From positions 744,001 to 808,000 of the forward strand of contig CAVPHU010000001.1 in assembly GCA_963704815.1 (NCBI GenBank): a DNA stretch of 64,000 nt, written 5' to 3'. The DNA comes from DATKWD01 sp963704815. Lineage in GTDB: Bacteria > Actinomycetota > Acidimicrobiia > Acidimicrobiales > Salinilacustritrichaceae. The notes beneath the pieces were generated by a model. The model had not been told where the DNA came from and did not search any database. It saw nothing but the letters and a program-made list of their open reading frames with translations. Positions 28,136 to 36,603 of the stretch are shown one piece after another. Both the position numbers and the translations under genes were made by a program. How positions within the stretch are numbered: the first letter of the stretch is position 1; each line of letters starts with the position of its first letter.

Positions 28136-28587
28136 GGTTTCACCGCACCGGCGACGTCCGAGGACGGATTGGTCGACGGATCGTGCACCACCTCGAGCCT
28201 GATGCCGTCCGGGTCGTCGAACGCGACCGCGTAGTAGCCGGGCGAGTAGTCGTATTCGGCCGGCGGATCGGCGACATCGTGGCCGGCATCGACGAGGAGT
28301 CGGTGGACGGCGTCGACCTCGGCTCGGGAGTCGACGTGGAACGCGAGGTGATCGATTCCGGGCGCCGATCGTTCGTGACGAGCACGGACGAGCGGATCGC
28401 GCGGGGGGCGGACCTCGATCCCGAACACCGAGCCGTCCGGCTGGTCGACCCACCAGGCGCATCGGTCGGGATCGTCGAGGTCGTGTCGCGTGTACTCCAG
28501 ATGCTCCAGGAGAAGCGACCAGAATCGAATCGACACCGGCGGATCGGCGACGTTGAGGTCGAGATGGCTGAGCATGCCTCGACTCAT
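28132..28587 (-). CDS. VOC-superfamily (glyoxalase/dioxygenase-like) protein
   Basis: 151-residue protein of one vicinal-oxygen-chelate domain built of two beta-alpha-beta3 modules. LSHLDLNVADPPVSIRFW opens the first and GIDHLAFHVDSRAEVDAVHRLL the second, ending in DPDGIRLEVVHDP with the metal-binding Glu. It lies in a chain of coupled small genes with DinB-like and MDMPI-like proteins. Substrate is unknown; thiol-linked detoxification is plausible. Confidence 0.75.
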   Translation of the reverse strand: MSRGMLSHLDLNVADPPVSIRFWSLLLEHLEYTRHDLDDPDRCAWWVDQPDGSVFGIEVRPPRDPLVRARHERSAPGIDHLAFHVDSRAEVDAVHRLLVDAGHDVADPPAEYDYSPGYYAVAFDDPDGIRLEVVHDPSTNPSSDVAGAVKP

Positions 28588-28595
28588 GTGGTCGC

Positions 28596-29102
28596 TCAGT
28601 CCTCGGGCGTCGGCTGGCCGGTCATGTGGCTGACGACACCGGCGATCGCCTCGACGTATTCGCGGGCGGCGATCAACCGGTAGGGCGTCGGCCCGTGGGA
28701 TCCGAAGAACCCCACCGGCTCGCCCGCGGTGTCGAGGCCGACGGCCTCGTAGAACTCGGCGGTGGCATCGCCCGTCCACGCGAGCAGGTCGGTGGTGATG
28801 CGGGGGCTGAAGAACCGGGCCGCCGTCACCCACTGCTCGTTGAAGCCGTCGAGCAGCTGGCGGAAGTCGAGTCCGGGGTGGTCCTCGGCGTAGAGGAACA
28901 GACCGTTCGTGGCCTCATCGCGCTGACGAGCGAGCAGCGACAGATCGTCGCCGAGCACGTGTTGCGCGACCCCGTGCACCGTCCATGCCGGGCACTCGGT
29001 CGACGAGTCCCACTCCTCCGGAGCGAGACCGCGCAGCAGGTCGAGGAGCGCCTGGCGCTCGGCGCGCAGCGTGGCGGTGACGTCGACTCCCCCGGTGGTC
29101 AT
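28596..29102 (-). CDS. Maleylpyruvate-isomerase-like (TIGR03083/MDMPI) protein
   Basis: 168-residue protein with the mycothiol-dependent isomerase N-terminal helical-bundle features: LLRGLAPEEWDSSTECPAWTVHGVAQHVLGDD, in which the W-x5-CPAW and His positions are characteristic. It is shorter than many family members (over 200 aa); I cannot tell whether a missing C-terminal domain or a frame error explains this. The ATG is at 29102, in line with the downstream VOC and DinB-like genes. Confidence 0.7.
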   Translation of the reverse strand: MTTGGVDVTATLRAERQALLDLLRGLAPEEWDSSTECPAWTVHGVAQHVLGDDLSLLARQRDEATNGLFLYAEDHPGLDFRQLLDGFNEQWVTAARFFSPRITTDLLAWTGDATAEFYEAVGLDTAGEPVGFFGSHGPTPYRLIAAREYVEAIAGVVSHMTGQPTPED

Positions 29103-29133
29103 GGCGAGACCGTATCCCGCTGCCGGCCCGCGA

Positions 29134-29526
29134 TCAGCCGTAGGTGTCTTGGTGGTGCTCGTCGGCGTCCGGCGCCTCGACGCCGTCAGGAACCGGGGCC
29201 TGCAGACTGACGTTGCGACCGTCTGGATCGCGCACCCAGGCCTCGACGACGCCCCAGTGCTCGGGCGTGAACTCCTTGGCGAAGTCCGGTGCCCGCTCCG
29301 GCGCGAAGGACCGCGAGTCCGCGACGCCGAGCACCGGGTGAGTCTCGAGAGGCGCACCTTGCTGTTCGTCGACGAAGACGTAGGGACCTCCGGCCGGGTG
29401 TTCGAACTGGCCCGAGCCGTGATCGGTCTCGAACGCGGCCACGAATCCGAGCGACTGCCAGAAGGCCGCCGTCGCCCCGTAGTTGCGGGTCTGGGTGTAG
29501 AGCCCGATGATGCCCTCGGTTGTCAT
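29134..29526 (-). CDS. VOC-superfamily protein
   Basis: 130-residue single VOC domain. GIIGLYTQTRNYGATAAFWQSLGF forms the first module and HWGVVEAWVRDPDGRNVSLQAPV the second, with typical PDGR and a metal-site Gln/Glu region. It starts inside the stop of the ribbon-helix-helix gene (ATGA overlap), so the regulator and this enzyme are co-expressed. The ligand is unknown; antibiotic-binding and glyoxalase-type members share this fold. Confidence 0.72.
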   Translation of the reverse strand: MTTEGIIGLYTQTRNYGATAAFWQSLGFVAAFETDHGSGQFEHPAGGPYVFVDEQQGAPLETHPVLGVADSRSFAPERAPDFAKEFTPEHWGVVEAWVRDPDGRNVSLQAPVPDGVEAPDADEHHQDTYG

Positions 29527-29693
29527 GTCGGTTCTCCTTGGTCAGCGTGTCGGTCGAGGTACTCGTCGAGCGCGGCCTCGACGATGGCCGACAACGACTG
29601 CTCGGTGTCGACGGCGTGGTGCTTGACCGACCGGATGAGGTCGACCGGGAGATACACGTTGAACTGCTTCACGGTGCGCTCAGCGGCCGACAT
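29523..29693 (-). CDS. Ribbon-helix-helix (CopG/Arc-type) transcription regulator
   Basis: 56-residue protein. VKQFNVYLPVDLIRSVKHHAVDTEQSLSAIVEAALDEYL is a full ribbon-helix-helix: the beta-strand KQFNVYLP for DNA contact, then two helices. Such proteins bind short direct or inverted repeats as dimers of dimers. No toxin-like gene lies beside it, so an antitoxin role is not supported. Two CTAG motifs overlap its own -10 box and may be its operator. The downstream VOC gene overlaps its stop. Confidence 0.78.
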   Translation of the reverse strand: MSAAERTVKQFNVYLPVDLIRSVKHHAVDTEQSLSAIVEAALDEYLDRHADQGEPT

Positions 29694-29701
29694 CGACCGT
29701 G

Positions 29702-29729
29702 ACACTAGTTTGCTAGCATTCCATTGCAG
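29702..29729 (-). promoter_or_regulatory. Promoter and candidate operator of the ribbon-helix-helix gene
   Basis: On the minus strand -10 TAGTGT (29707-29702) lies 8 nt before the ATG, with -35-like CTGCAA (29729-29724) 16 bp upstream. CTAG occurs at 29705-29708 and 29713-29716 (8-bp period) and overlaps the -10 box, fitting autorepression. Confidence 0.45.
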
Positions 29730-29739
29730 CATCGCGGCG

Positions 29740-30537
29740 TCAACGACGCTGGCAGGTGGGACACCAGGTGGTCGAGCGGCCGTCGATGATCTTTCGCCGC
29801 AACGGCTCACCGCAGCGGAGACAGGCCTCTCCCGAACGCCCGTAGCACCGCAGCTGTCGCTGATTGGTCCCCTCTCCCCCGTCGACGTTCCGGTAGTCGC
29901 GCAGCGTCGTTCCGCCGTTGGCCAACCCAGCCTCGAGCGAGCGACGGAGGGCCGCGAGGAGACGGTCGGCCCGTGGCCGGCTGATCGACCGGGTCGACGG
30001 GTTGATCTCGGCGTCCCACAACGCCTCGTCGGCGTAGATGTTGCCGACGCCGGCGACCGGACGCTGGCTCAGCAACTGCGTCTTCAGCTTCGCGTTGCTG
30101 CGCCGCAGGTTTGCCCAGAGGCCCCCGTCGTCGAGCACCGCATCCCACGGCTCAGGACCCTGTGCGGCGAGCGTGGGAAAGCGCGCATGGTCGCCACGGT
30201 CGACGACGCCGAGCCGTCCGAAACGACGGACGTCCCGATAGGCCAGGAACCCACCGTCATCGAGTTCCCACCACGCCCGCAGGTACGGGTCGCTCGTGCC
30301 GGCTGATCGAGCCAAGCAACCGGTCATCCCGAGATGGACGACGAGCTGTCGGTCGTCGTCGAGTTCGAACAGCAGGTACTTGCCGCGACGGCCGACCGCC
30401 TCGAACGTGGCACCGACCGCCTCGATCGCCCCGTTGAACTTCGATGAACCATGCCCCCACCCGTCGATGATCTGGCGGCCGACGACCAGCGGTTCGATGC
30501 CACGGCGCACGGTCTCGACCTCGGGGAGCTCGGGCAT
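29740..30537 (-). CDS. mutM: Formamidopyrimidine-DNA glycosylase
   Basis: Bifunctional base-excision enzyme removing 8-oxoG and FapyG. The 265-residue protein starts MPELPEVETVRRG, where Pro2 is the catalytic nucleophile. The middle has SNAKLKTQLLSQRPVAGVGNIYADEALW (H2TH region) and the end a zinc finger CYGRSGEACLRCG...CPTCQ. Length is normal. TACCGT (30551-30546) lies 8 nt before the ATG; the start must be this ATG to expose Pro2. Confidence 0.95.
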   Translation of the reverse strand: MPELPEVETVRRGIEPLVVGRQIIDGWGHGSSKFNGAIEAVGATFEAVGRRGKYLLFELDDDRQLVVHLGMTGCLARSAGTSDPYLRAWWELDDGGFLAYRDVRRFGRLGVVDRGDHARFPTLAAQGPEPWDAVLDDGGLWANLRRSNAKLKTQLLSQRPVAGVGNIYADEALWDAEINPSTRSISRPRADRLLAALRRSLEAGLANGGTTLRDYRNVDGGEGTNQRQLRCYGRSGEACLRCGEPLRRKIIDGRSTTWCPTCQRR

Positions 30538-30577
30538 CGCCGCCGACGGTAGCGACGTCCTCGTACTCCGAGTACAG

Positions 30578-31111
30578 CTAGAGGGCGGCGAGCGCCTGGC
30601 CGGTCGTCGCCGTCGCATCGGCGAACGCGGGATCGGACTCACTCGCGATGTCGAGTCCGGGGAGCCGAAGCTCGACGACGTCGGAGCCCCGTCGAGCCAG
30701 TACCCGATCGAGGCGTTCGCCCTGCCCGGCCGAGGACCGACCACGAAAGACCGCAACGGCCTCGTCGCCGACGCCTTCGACCACCACGTAGCGATCGCCC
30801 GCCAACCCCACGCGGGCGATCTCCTCGTCGAGGGTCGACGATCCGACCGAACCGACTCGGAGGCTCACGACCGCCACCCCGTTGATGTTGCGCCACGCAC
30901 AGGTGAACTCGCCGGACACGTCGTCGGTGGTTCCCGGCCGCTCGATCTGTTCGGACAGCTCGGCCACGGTCTCGTCGTCGAGCAACGAGCACGGGTCGGC
31001 CGTCACCGGCGGCGCCTCGGGCAGGGTGGACGAGGTGGGCTCGTCGCCGCCCCCGGACGAACAAGCGACGAGCACGCAGCACGCAGCCACCGCCAACCGC
31101 CGCGCCGTCAT
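30578..31111 (-). CDS. Putative lipoprotein
   Basis: 177-residue exported protein. The N-terminus MTARRLAVAACCVLVACSSGG is a lipoprotein signal with lipobox VLVAC. The mature part starts with a short Ser/Thr linker, then DPCSLLDDETVAELSE and FTCAWRN, a pattern like the DUF3558 lipoproteins of Actinobacteria (two Cys probably in a disulphide). Function is unknown. The ATG overlaps the stop of the RNase J gene (ATGA). Confidence 0.72.
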   Translation of the reverse strand: MTARRLAVAACCVLVACSSGGGDEPTSSTLPEAPPVTADPCSLLDDETVAELSEQIERPGTTDDVSGEFTCAWRNINGVAVVSLRVGSVGSSTLDEEIARVGLAGDRYVVVEGVGDEAVAVFRGRSSAGQGERLDRVLARRGSDVVELRLPGLDIASESDPAFADATATTGQALAAL

Positions 31112-32769
31112 GCCTCCATGACCACCGGAACGATCATGGGTCGGCGCTTGGTGGTCTTGTTCACGAATCGGCCAGCAGCACGACGGACCTGCCGCGACAC
31201 GTTCTCGATGTCGCCGCCGCCCTTCTCGAACGCCTGCTTCACGGCCCGCTCGATCTCGTCGGCACACTCGGACAGCAGGCCCTCGGCCTCGGGCGCGTGC
31301 ACCCAACCCCGCGTGACGATCTCGGGTCGGGCGAGCATCTCGCCGGTCTCGACGTCGACGCTGACGATCACCACGACGACGCCCTCCTCGGCGAGGACCT
31401 GGCGGTCGCGGAGCACGGCGTCGCCGACGTCGTCGAGGGTGCCGTCGACGTAGAGGTAGCCGGCGGGGACCTTCCCGACGGCCACGAGGCCGTCGTCGGT
31501 GAGTTCGACCTGGTGGCCGTCTTCGCACACCCAGACCTTGGCGGCGTCGATGCCCATGGTCCGGGCGATCTTGGCGTGGGCGACGAGGTGCCGGTACTCG
31601 CCGTGCACCGGGATGAACCATTCGGGCTTGGTGATCGAGTGGTAGGTCTTGAGTTCTTCGGCCTTGGCGTGGCCGGTGGCGTGGACGTCGCTGTGACCGG
31701 AGTGCACGACATCGGCGCCGGTGCGGACCAGGCCGTCGATCACCTTCGAGACGTTCATCTCGTTGCCGGGGATGGGGTGCGAGCTCAAGATGATGGTGTC
31801 GTCGGGACCGATGGTCAGCCACTTGCTCGTCCCCGAGGCCATGAGCGACAGCGCCGACATCGGCTCGCCCTGGCTCCCGGTCGAGATGATGCAGATCTCA
31901 CCCGGGTCGAGGTCGCCGATCTCTGCGATGTCGACGAGGACCGAATCGGGGATGTTCAGGAGTCCCATCTCACGGGCGAGCCGCACGTTCTTCTTCATCG
32001 ACAACCCGAGCGTGGTGACCTTGCGCCCGAACGCCTGGGCGGCATCGGCGATCTGCTGCACCCGGTGCACATGGCTCGCGAAACAAGCCGTGATGATCCG
32101 CCGGCCCTCGTGAGCGTGCATGAGGTCGTAGAGGACCTGCCCGACCGTGGTCTCCGAGGAGGAGTGGCCGTGTTCGTCGGCGTTGGTCGAGTCGGCCAGC
32201 AGGAGTCGGATGCCGTCGTTGCTGGCCATGGCGCCCAGACGGCTGAGGTCGGTGAGGCGGCCGTCGACGGGGGTGAGGTCGATCTTGAAGTCGCCCGAGT
32301 GCACGATGGTGCCCTGCGGCGTGTGGAAGGCCGTGGCGAACCCGTGCGGCACCGAGTGGGTGACCGGGATGAACTCGAGATCGAACGGGCCGACCTGGCG
32401 GCGCTCGTTGTCCTGCACGACGTTGAACTCGGTGCGGTCGAGCAGGCCCGCCTCCTCGATCCGGTTGCGGGCCAGACCGAGGGTGAGCGCCGAACCGAAG
32501 ATCGGGAAGCTCATCTCGCGCAACAGGAAGCTGAGGGCCCCGACGTGGTCTTCGTGTCCGTGCGTCGCGATGCAGCCCTCGATGCGGTCGGCGTTCTCGC
32601 GCAGGTAGGTGAAATCGGGCAGCACGAGGTCGACCCCGAGCATGTCGAGGTCGGGGAACATCAACCCGCAGTCGATGAGCATGATGCGGTCGTCGACCTC
32701 GACACAGGCGCAGTTCCGCCCGATCTCGCCGAGACCGCCGAGGAACGTGATCCGTACGGGGGCTGCCAC
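31108..32769 (-). CDS. rnj: Ribonuclease J
   Basis: Beta-CASP metallo-beta-lactamase endonuclease and 5'-3' exonuclease of mRNA decay and rRNA processing. The 553-residue protein has ATHGHEDHVGA (metal ligands), VHSGDFKID, DSTNADEHG, the beta-CASP FASHVHRVQQIADAA helix and the SGHSDVHATGHAK motif, then a C-terminal domain. GTG 32769 is preferred: TATCCT lies 8 nt upstream and there is no Shine-Dalgarno. It sits 32 bp after dapA, a common actinobacterial pairing. Confidence 0.93.
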   Translation of the reverse strand: MAAPVRITFLGGLGEIGRNCACVEVDDRIMLIDCGLMFPDLDMLGVDLVLPDFTYLRENADRIEGCIATHGHEDHVGALSFLLREMSFPIFGSALTLGLARNRIEEAGLLDRTEFNVVQDNERRQVGPFDLEFIPVTHSVPHGFATAFHTPQGTIVHSGDFKIDLTPVDGRLTDLSRLGAMASNDGIRLLLADSTNADEHGHSSSETTVGQVLYDLMHAHEGRRIITACFASHVHRVQQIADAAQAFGRKVTTLGLSMKKNVRLAREMGLLNIPDSVLVDIAEIGDLDPGEICIISTGSQGEPMSALSLMASGTSKWLTIGPDDTIILSSHPIPGNEMNVSKVIDGLVRTGADVVHSGHSDVHATGHAKAEELKTYHSITKPEWFIPVHGEYRHLVAHAKIARTMGIDAAKVWVCEDGHQVELTDDGLVAVGKVPAGYLYVDGTLDDVGDAVLRDRQVLAEEGVVVVIVSVDVETGEMLARPEIVTRGWVHAPEAEGLLSECADEIERAVKQAFEKGGGDIENVSRQVRRAAGRFVNKTTKRRPMIVPVVMEA

Positions 32770-32777
32770 GCTCGCCG

Positions 32778-32783
32778 AGGATA
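32778..32783 (-). promoter_or_regulatory. -10 box of RNase J gene
   Basis: TATCCT on the minus strand, 8 nt before GTG 32769, in the 32-bp gap after dapA; implies that rnj has its own promoter. Confidence 0.45.
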
Positions 32784-32801
32784 GGCGGTCGACGCCCCGA
32801 G

Positions 32802-33686
32802 TCAGCCGTTGAGGCGGGCGTACACCGCCCGCGCCTCGTCTTCGAGACCGGTGGGTGCGTCGCCCATCGGGGGGCGGGCCTGGCCGACCTGGTGGCCGAG
32901 GGTCCGCATCATGGCCTTGGCCGGCAACGGGTTCGGCGCGGCGTCGCCCGTCTCGAAGGCGAACGACTCGATCATGCGGGCATTGAGTGCCGTCGCGTGG
33001 GCCACATCGCCGTCGAAGAAGGCCTCGATCATCTCGGACATCTGCGCGCCACACCAGTGCGTGGCCACGCCGACGACCCCGACCGCACCGACGGCCAGCA
33101 GCGGGAGCGTGAGCGGATCGTCGCCGCTGTAGACGGCCAGCTCGGGCACGGCTGCGATGACCTTGGCGGTCTCGCCCGGATCGCCCGCCGCGTCCTTGAG
33201 GGCGGCGAGATTCGGGATGCTCGTGGCCAGGTCGACCAACACCTCGTTCGAGATCTTGCGACCGGTTCGTACCGGGATGTCGTAGACCATCACCGGCAGA
33301 TCGGTGGCAGCGCAGACGGCCTCGAAGTGTGCCTTCAGGCCGTTCTGCGACGGACGGTTGTAGTACGGGGTGACCACGAGGATCCCGTCGAGGCCCACCT
33401 CGTTGGCTCGCTCGGTGAGCGCGATCGAATGACGGGTGTCGTTGCCGCCGGTCCCTCCGACGAGCGGGACGTCGACCGCGGCGCGCACGGCCTCGAAGAG
33501 GGCGATCTGCTCATCGGAGGTGATGGTGGGGCTCTCGCCGGTCGTCCCGGCGAGCACCAACCCGTCGTTGCCGTGCTCGACCAACCACCGGGCCAGCGAG
33601 GCCGCCGCCTCCGGATCGAACTCGCCGTCGGCGTCGAACGGGGTCACCATGGCACTCATCACTCGCCCGAACGGGGCACTGGTCAT
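32802..33686 (-). CDS. dapA: 4-hydroxy-tetrahydrodipicolinate synthase
   Basis: Condenses aspartate semialdehyde and pyruvate. The 294-residue TIM barrel has the GTTGES motif (residues 47-52), Tyr135 in VYDIPVRTG and the Schiff-base Lys164 in AALKDAAGD. A strong Shine-Dalgarno (GGGAGGA) lies 6 nt before the ATG, and a TAGGAA -10 candidate (33726-33721) would give a leader of about 28 nt. Confidence 0.95.
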   Translation of the reverse strand: MTSAPFGRVMSAMVTPFDADGEFDPEAAASLARWLVEHGNDGLVLAGTTGESPTITSDEQIALFEAVRAAVDVPLVGGTGGNDTRHSIALTERANEVGLDGILVVTPYYNRPSQNGLKAHFEAVCAATDLPVMVYDIPVRTGRKISNEVLVDLATSIPNLAALKDAAGDPGETAKVIAAVPELAVYSGDDPLTLPLLAVGAVGVVGVATHWCGAQMSEMIEAFFDGDVAHATALNARMIESFAFETGDAAPNPLPAKAMMRTLGHQVGQARPPMGDAPTGLEDEARAVYARLNG

Positions 33687-33769
33687 CGCATCCTCCCGGA
33701 GGGTCGATCGTGCGCTGCCATTCCTACCCTCTGTGACGCCACGGACCCAGCGTGAATCGTGATCCGGCC

Positions 33770-34084
33770 TCAGGTCACCAGAGCCTCGACCACCACGATC
33801 GTCAGCATCCCGGCCGCCAACGCCAACACCAGATTGGCGCGAATGCGGGTCACGACGACCGCCACCGCCGCGGCGCTGAGCCGGGCGACGAGGCTCGTCG
33901 ATCCTTCGGAGTCCGACAACTGGAGCGCCACGATGGCCGCGAGGGCCGCCGGCGGAATCATCCGCAGCACACGGTCGGTCGACTCCGAGACCTGACGACG
34001 TTCACCGGCGGTCAGCAGGAACGAAGCCCTGATCGCAAAGGTGCCCACCGCGATGGCGACCGTGGCGATCAGCACGTCGCTCAC
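33770..34084 (-). CDS. azlD: AzlD-family membrane protein
   Basis: 104-residue hydrophobic protein with three to four membrane segments and the family's typical FAIRASFLL and RMIPPAALAAIVALQL stretches. With AzlC it forms a two-component branched-chain amino-acid exporter. GTG 34084 overlaps the azlC stop (GTGA). Confidence 0.85.
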   Translation of the reverse strand: MSDVLIATVAIAVGTFAIRASFLLTAGERRQVSESTDRVLRMIPPAALAAIVALQLSDSEGSTSLVARLSAAAVAVVVTRIRANLVLALAAGMLTIVVVEALVT

Positions 34085-34791
34085 CGACCCCACCTCGCCT
34101 CTGCCGACGCACCCACGACGATTCCGCTCACCGCGCCCGACACCAGAGCCAGGTTGGCGGGAAGCGGCTGGGCGACGACGGCCACCGATCCGGCGACCAG
34201 CGCGGCGAGCACCCGCGGTCGGTCGGTCAGGACCGGGATCAAGATGGCGAGGAACACCAGGGTGATCGTGAACTCGAGGGGAACGTCCTCCGGCACCTCG
34301 CCGCCGAACAGTGCACCGAGCACGGTCGCCACCTGCCAGATCGCCCACAGCGGGATGCCGACGCCGAGGAAGAACGCGAGCTTCGCCCTGGCCGTCTCTC
34401 GGCGCGTCTCCCAGCGGACGATCGACAACGCGTAGTTCTGGTCGACCAGCAGGTAGCTCATCGCCAGCCGGCCGCGGAACGAGATGCCGGCGACGTGCGG
34501 CGCGAGGGACGCCGAGTACATCAACATGCGGAGGTTGATCACGAGGGCGGTGCCGACCACCACCAACAGCGGCGCGCCCTCGCCGAGGAGGTCGATCGCC
34601 GCCAGTTGGCTCGCACCGGCGAACACGAAGACCGACAACCCGGCTGCATCGATCACCGACAGTCCGTTGTCAGCCGCCGTGACCCCGACGACCAGCCCGA
34701 AGGGCGCGACGCCGAGGGCGAGCGGGGCCATGGCGATCACCCCGTCGCGGAATGCCGACCGGACCTCGCTTCGTGCCTGCACCGCCGCCAT
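34081..34791 (-). CDS. azlC: AzlC-family branched-chain amino acid transporter subunit
   Basis: 236-residue membrane protein. The N-terminal GVIAMAPLALGVAPFGLVVGVTA and FVFAGASQLAAIDLL, then INLRMLMYSASLAPH and LVDQNYAL, are the conserved stretches of AzlC. About seven membrane segments are predicted. It pairs with azlD. The exported amino acid is inferred from the family. Confidence 0.88.
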   Translation of the reverse strand: MAAVQARSEVRSAFRDGVIAMAPLALGVAPFGLVVGVTAADNGLSVIDAAGLSVFVFAGASQLAAIDLLGEGAPLLVVVGTALVINLRMLMYSASLAPHVAGISFRGRLAMSYLLVDQNYALSIVRWETRRETARAKLAFFLGVGIPLWAIWQVATVLGALFGGEVPEDVPLEFTITLVFLAILIPVLTDRPRVLAALVAGSVAVVAQPLPANLALVSGAVSGIVVGASAEARWGR

Positions 34792-34827
34792 CAGAGCTGA
34801 CGGACGCAGCGACCGCCAATGTGGCGC

Positions 34828-35961
34828 TCAGCCGGCGCGGCTGGTCTCGACCTCACCCTCGGCGAGCTGGAACATCTCGAGCTCTTCCTCGGTGTCGGCC
34901 CAGTCCTCGAACTGGATGACCCCGATCTCCTCGAACTTGCGACGAAGCCACGGGTCGTCGCCGGCGTCGAGCAAACCCAGCTTCTTGCAGTTCGGCACGA
35001 TCTTGCTGAACAGCATCTGCTGGAACATGACCCGGTCGGGCACCTCCATGATGTAGGGCACCACCTCGCGGGTGTCCATGCCCATGCGGTCCCACACCTC
35101 CTGCTGGAGGAAGCGGTCGCGCATCCGCAGGGCCGCTTCGAAGGCGAACTCCTGGCGCTCCCTGAGTTCGGCCGAACTGAGATCTGCGTAGTACTCCTTG
35201 AGCGAAAGCACGCCGAAGGCGACGTGGCGGGCCTCGTCGCTCATCACGTAGCGGAGCAACTGCTTGAGCAGCGGCTCCTGGGTCGACTGGTGCATGAAGC
35301 CGAACGCGGCGAGGGCCAGGCCCTCGACCATGATCTGCATACCGAGGTAGGTCATGTCCCACCGGCTGTCGAGCACGATGTCGTCGAGCAGCATCCGGAG
35401 GTGGGCGTTGATCGGATAGTGCCCCGACAACTTGGTGTCGAGGTACTTGGCGAAGACCTCGACGTGACGGGCCTCGTCCATGACCTGGGTGGCCGCGTAG
35501 TACTTGGCGTCGATCCACGGCACGGTCTCGACGATCTTGGCCGTGCAGACCAACGCACCCTGCTCGCCGTGCATGAACTGGCTCAGCATCCAGTTCTGCG
35601 ACTCGACGCCGAGCTGAAGCCACTCCTTCTCGCCGAACTTCTCGAACGGCGTGCCCGAGAGGTCCATCGCCTCGTTGACCCCGGTCGAGTTGGACAGCTG
35701 GTTCTTGCGCACCTCCTCCTCCTGGTCGACGACGGTGTCCCACGGAAGGTCGGTCTCGCCGTTCCACTGCGACGTCTTGGCCTTCTCGTAGAGGCGGTTG
35801 AGCGCCGGCCGTTCGCCCTTCTGGTAGTTCCAGGTGAACAACGCGTCGGCGTTGTCGGTCACCGCGTGGATCGTCTCGTGCACGTCGGTGTTGCTGATCT
35901 GCAGGATCTCCTCGAGGTCGTTGACGTCGCTGCGACCGATGAGATCTTCGTTGGTGGACAT
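34828..35961 (-). CDS. Ferritin-like diiron protein
   Basis: 377-residue four-helix-bundle diiron protein. The six metal ligands of the ferritin/ribonucleotide-reductase-R2 type are countable: E133 (HGEQG), E163 and H166 (MDEARH), E213 (MVEGL), E243 and H246 (SDEARH). It resembles actinobacterial R2-like or AurF-like oxygenases, and the substrate is unknown. An SD sequence (GAGGAG) precedes the ATG. It lies 8 bp after tetR in the same orientation, so the regulator probably controls it. Confidence 0.8.
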   Translation of the reverse strand: MSTNEDLIGRSDVNDLEEILQISNTDVHETIHAVTDNADALFTWNYQKGERPALNRLYEKAKTSQWNGETDLPWDTVVDQEEEVRKNQLSNSTGVNEAMDLSGTPFEKFGEKEWLQLGVESQNWMLSQFMHGEQGALVCTAKIVETVPWIDAKYYAATQVMDEARHVEVFAKYLDTKLSGHYPINAHLRMLLDDIVLDSRWDMTYLGMQIMVEGLALAAFGFMHQSTQEPLLKQLLRYVMSDEARHVAFGVLSLKEYYADLSSAELRERQEFAFEAALRMRDRFLQQEVWDRMGMDTREVVPYIMEVPDRVMFQQMLFSKIVPNCKKLGLLDAGDDPWLRRKFEEIGVIQFEDWADTEEELEMFQLAEGEVETSRAG

Positions 35962-35969
35962 GGTGCTCC

Positions 35970-36602
35970 TCAGGGAAGGGGTGCGGGCTGGGATGCGCCG
36001 GTCAGGACCGGCAGGAAGTAGGTGGCGACGAAGGCGGCGAGTTGCTCGCGGTCGTCGAGGTCGACGGCGACCGACGGGTTGAGCGTGTAGGACAGGATGA
36101 TCCGCACCACCCACTCGGCGTGGGCGACGGCATCGGCCTGGCCGACGAAGCGGCTGAGGTGGGGCGCCGCGAACATCGTGGCGATGGCCAGCACCGGGTC
36201 GAGGCGGCTCATGGCCAGGTGGGTCAGGACGAGGTCGGTCTCGTACTCGAGGAGGAAGCCGAGGGCCTCGTGGCCCTGCACGAATCGACGGGTCTCCTCC
36301 ATCCCCGCGGCCAGCAGGTCGGCCAGCGTGTCGCAGGCCTCGAGACGCTCGGTCGTCTCGGAGAAGAACCGACGGACCTCGTGCTGGAGGACCGCGGTCA
36401 GGATGATGTCCTTGCCACCGGGGAAGGCTCGATAGACCGTCGCCCGGCTGATGTCGGCCTCGCGTGCGATGTCGTCGAGCGTGGTCTTGGCGATGCCCCA
36501 CCGGGCGATGCAGCGGAGGGTGGCGTCGATCACCCGCTCCTCGTTGCCCGAACGGCCGCCGTCAGGCCGATCGGTGGGGCGATCGGTGTCGGAGGTGACC
36601 AC
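35970..36602 (-). CDS. TetR/AcrR-family transcriptional regulator
   Basis: 210-residue repressor-type protein with N-terminal helix-turn-helix (WGIAKTTLDDIAREADISRATVYRAFPGGKD) and a C-terminal ligand domain. GTG 36602 is the start: TACCGT is 7 nt upstream and a 31-bp palindrome surrounds both. It is followed closely by the diiron protein gene, which suggests a self-regulated two-gene operon responding to a substrate of that enzyme. Confidence 0.88.
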   Translation of the reverse strand: MVTSDTDRPTDRPDGGRSGNEERVIDATLRCIARWGIAKTTLDDIAREADISRATVYRAFPGGKDIILTAVLQHEVRRFFSETTERLEACDTLADLLAAGMEETRRFVQGHEALGFLLEYETDLVLTHLAMSRLDPVLAIATMFAAPHLSRFVGQADAVAHAEWVVRIILSYTLNPSVAVDLDDREQLAAFVATYFLPVLTGASQPAPLP

Positions 36603-36603
36603 G

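Noticed and set aside
29523..29693. Antitoxin of a toxin-antitoxin pair
   Set aside because: The only coupled gene encodes a VOC-fold protein, not a toxin family that I recognise.
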